NCBI GenBank assembly: GCA_900551355.1
Contig: URVR01000116.1
Coordinates: 1-5,498, forward strand
Length of the DNA stretch: 5,498 nucleotides
Direction: 5' to 3'
From: an uncultured Eubacteriales bacterium
GTDB taxonomy: Bacteria; Bacillota; Clostridia; Oscillospirales; Oscillospiraceae
A model generated the notes under the pieces. It had not been told where the DNA came from and searched no databases. It saw only the letters and a list, made by a program, of their open reading frames with translations. Both the position numbers and the translations under genes were made by a program. Positions within the stretch are counted from its first letter, which is position 1. Every line of letters starts with the position of its first letter. Of the stretch, positions 4,966-5,498 are shown piece after piece.

Positions 4966-5452
4966 ATTCAGAATATCCGTAAAGTCCGCGGACGGACACC
5001 TCGCCGCCCCGCAGCGTCTCCGACGTGCCGTCGTCGTACCGCACCGTCAGGCCGTAGTAGGGGTCGATGCCCTCCGCCGCGGCATCGCGCACCTGGCCGC
5101 CGCGCTCCAGCCGCACCCGCTGTCCGACGTTGACGCAGCGGGCGCAGTAATCCGCCCGCCACAGAGCGGGGTCAGGCAGAACGCGGTCGTGCAGCTCCGT
5201 CAGCTCACCCACCAGCGCCCGGGCCAGCGCGTCCCGGGACACCTCGCGCCCCGACTCCGTCCGCAGGGACGTGGCCATGGCGGCCACATCGGGGGAAAAG
5301 TCGGCGGCGGTCTGGGACACGTTGACGCCGATGCCCACGACGACCCAGTCCGGCGTGCCGTCGGGACGGAAGGCCGACTCCGTCAGGATGCCGCAGACCT
5401 TCCTGCCGCCCAGCACCAGATCGTTGGGCCATTTGATGCCGCAGTGCAGGGC
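4964..5452 (-). CDS. birA: Biotin-[acetyl-CoA-carboxylase] ligase, 5'-truncated by contig end
   Basis: The C-terminal 162 residues of a BirA-type biotin protein ligase, which makes biotinyl-AMP and attaches biotin to the carboxylase carrier lysine in the cytoplasm. Visible: the KWPND signature (residues 7-11), RKVCGILTE with the adenylate-contacting lysine (18), VVVGIGVNV (37-45), then a helical part and the small C-terminal SH3-like domain (about 105-162: GQRVRLERG, GLTVRYDDGTSETLRGGEVSVRG). The stop TGA is at 4964-4966. The biotin-binding N-terminal part of the catalytic domain, and any DNA-binding domain, lie beyond the contig; whether this BirA is also a repressor cannot be said. The natural frame runs into the adapter at 5453, and residues encoded beyond that point are false. 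It is first in an apparent operon with the two CHR genes, with no obvious functional link between them. Confidence 0.93.
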   Translation of the reverse strand, partial: ALHCGIKWPNDLVLGGRKVCGILTESAFRPDGTPDWVVVGIGVNVSQTAADFSPDVAAMATSLRTESGREVSRDALARALVGELTELHDRVLPDPALWRADYCARCVNVGQRVRLERGGQVRDAAAEGIDPYYGLTVRYDDGTSETLRGGEVSVRGLYGYSE

Positions 5453-5498
5453 CTGTCTCTTATACACATCTGACGCTGCCGACGATCGCATAAGTGTA
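5453..5498. other. Nextera adapter, inverted copy (sequencing artefact)
   Basis: Exact reverse complement of bases 1-46: mosaic end 5453-5471, read-1 stretch 5472-5485, index complement TCGCATAA 5486-5493, P5 remnant 5494-5498. Genomic sequence ends at 5452. A minus-strand gene caller can start birA inside this block and add 13 false residues (MRSSAASDVYKRQ) to the protein. Confidence 0.98.

Noticed and set aside
1..5498. CRISPR array, tRNA, rRNA, riboswitch or phage module
   Set aside because: No regularly spaced repeats, no recognisable tRNA or rRNA segments, no riboswitch core that I can identify and no phage-type genes were seen. The only non-coding stretch over 200 bp (3613-3851) is explained by promoter, dyads and terminator.

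Overview
The window is one assembled contig. Its first 46 and last 46 bases are Illumina Nextera library sequence: end of the P5 primer, i5 index TTATGCGA, read-1 adapter and Tn5 mosaic end. They form a perfect 46-bp terminal inverted repeat that is an artefact. The biological insert is 47-5452 (5,406 bp). It is GC-rich, densely coding and almost all on the minus strand. It has strong Shine-Dalgarno sites, sigma-A-type promoters and a DUF3793 gene, which together suggest a high-GC anaerobic Clostridia/Bacillota bacterium, plausibly a gut Oscillospirales. That placement is inferred from gene content and style, not from a marker gene.

Layout, right to left (the direction of most transcription): (1) 4964-5452, the C-terminal 162 residues of a BirA-type biotin ligase cut by the contig end. 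It is followed by a tightly coupled pair of short-chain CHR (chromate-transporter family) membrane proteins (4412-4954 and 3852-4415); the gene junctions overlap, so this is an operon. A long hairpin at 3799-3843 closes it. (2) 3613-3798, a regulatory region with a near-consensus minus-strand promoter, two dyads resembling DtxR/MntR-type operators and a leader hairpin, driving a DUF3793 gene (3061-3612) that carries an unusual cysteine cluster. (3) A perfect bidirectional terminator (3020-3056) shared with a small plus-strand zinc-ribbon gene (2724-2975), the only plus-strand gene. (4) A divergent promoter region between that gene and a full-length LysR regulator (1698-2582). (5) A second, shortened LysR regulator (1008-1628) that lacks about 85-90 residues of its effector domain, then a trans-sulfuration PLP enzyme (84-989) that lacks about its first 96 residues, 18 bp after the regulator's stop codon.

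No wholly new system is evident. The points most worth a second look are the two nearby gene lesions (true decay, or a chimeric/deleted assembly), the possible metal-responsive control of the Cys-rich DUF3793 protein, and the adapter ends, which can mislead both gene calling and mobile-element searches.
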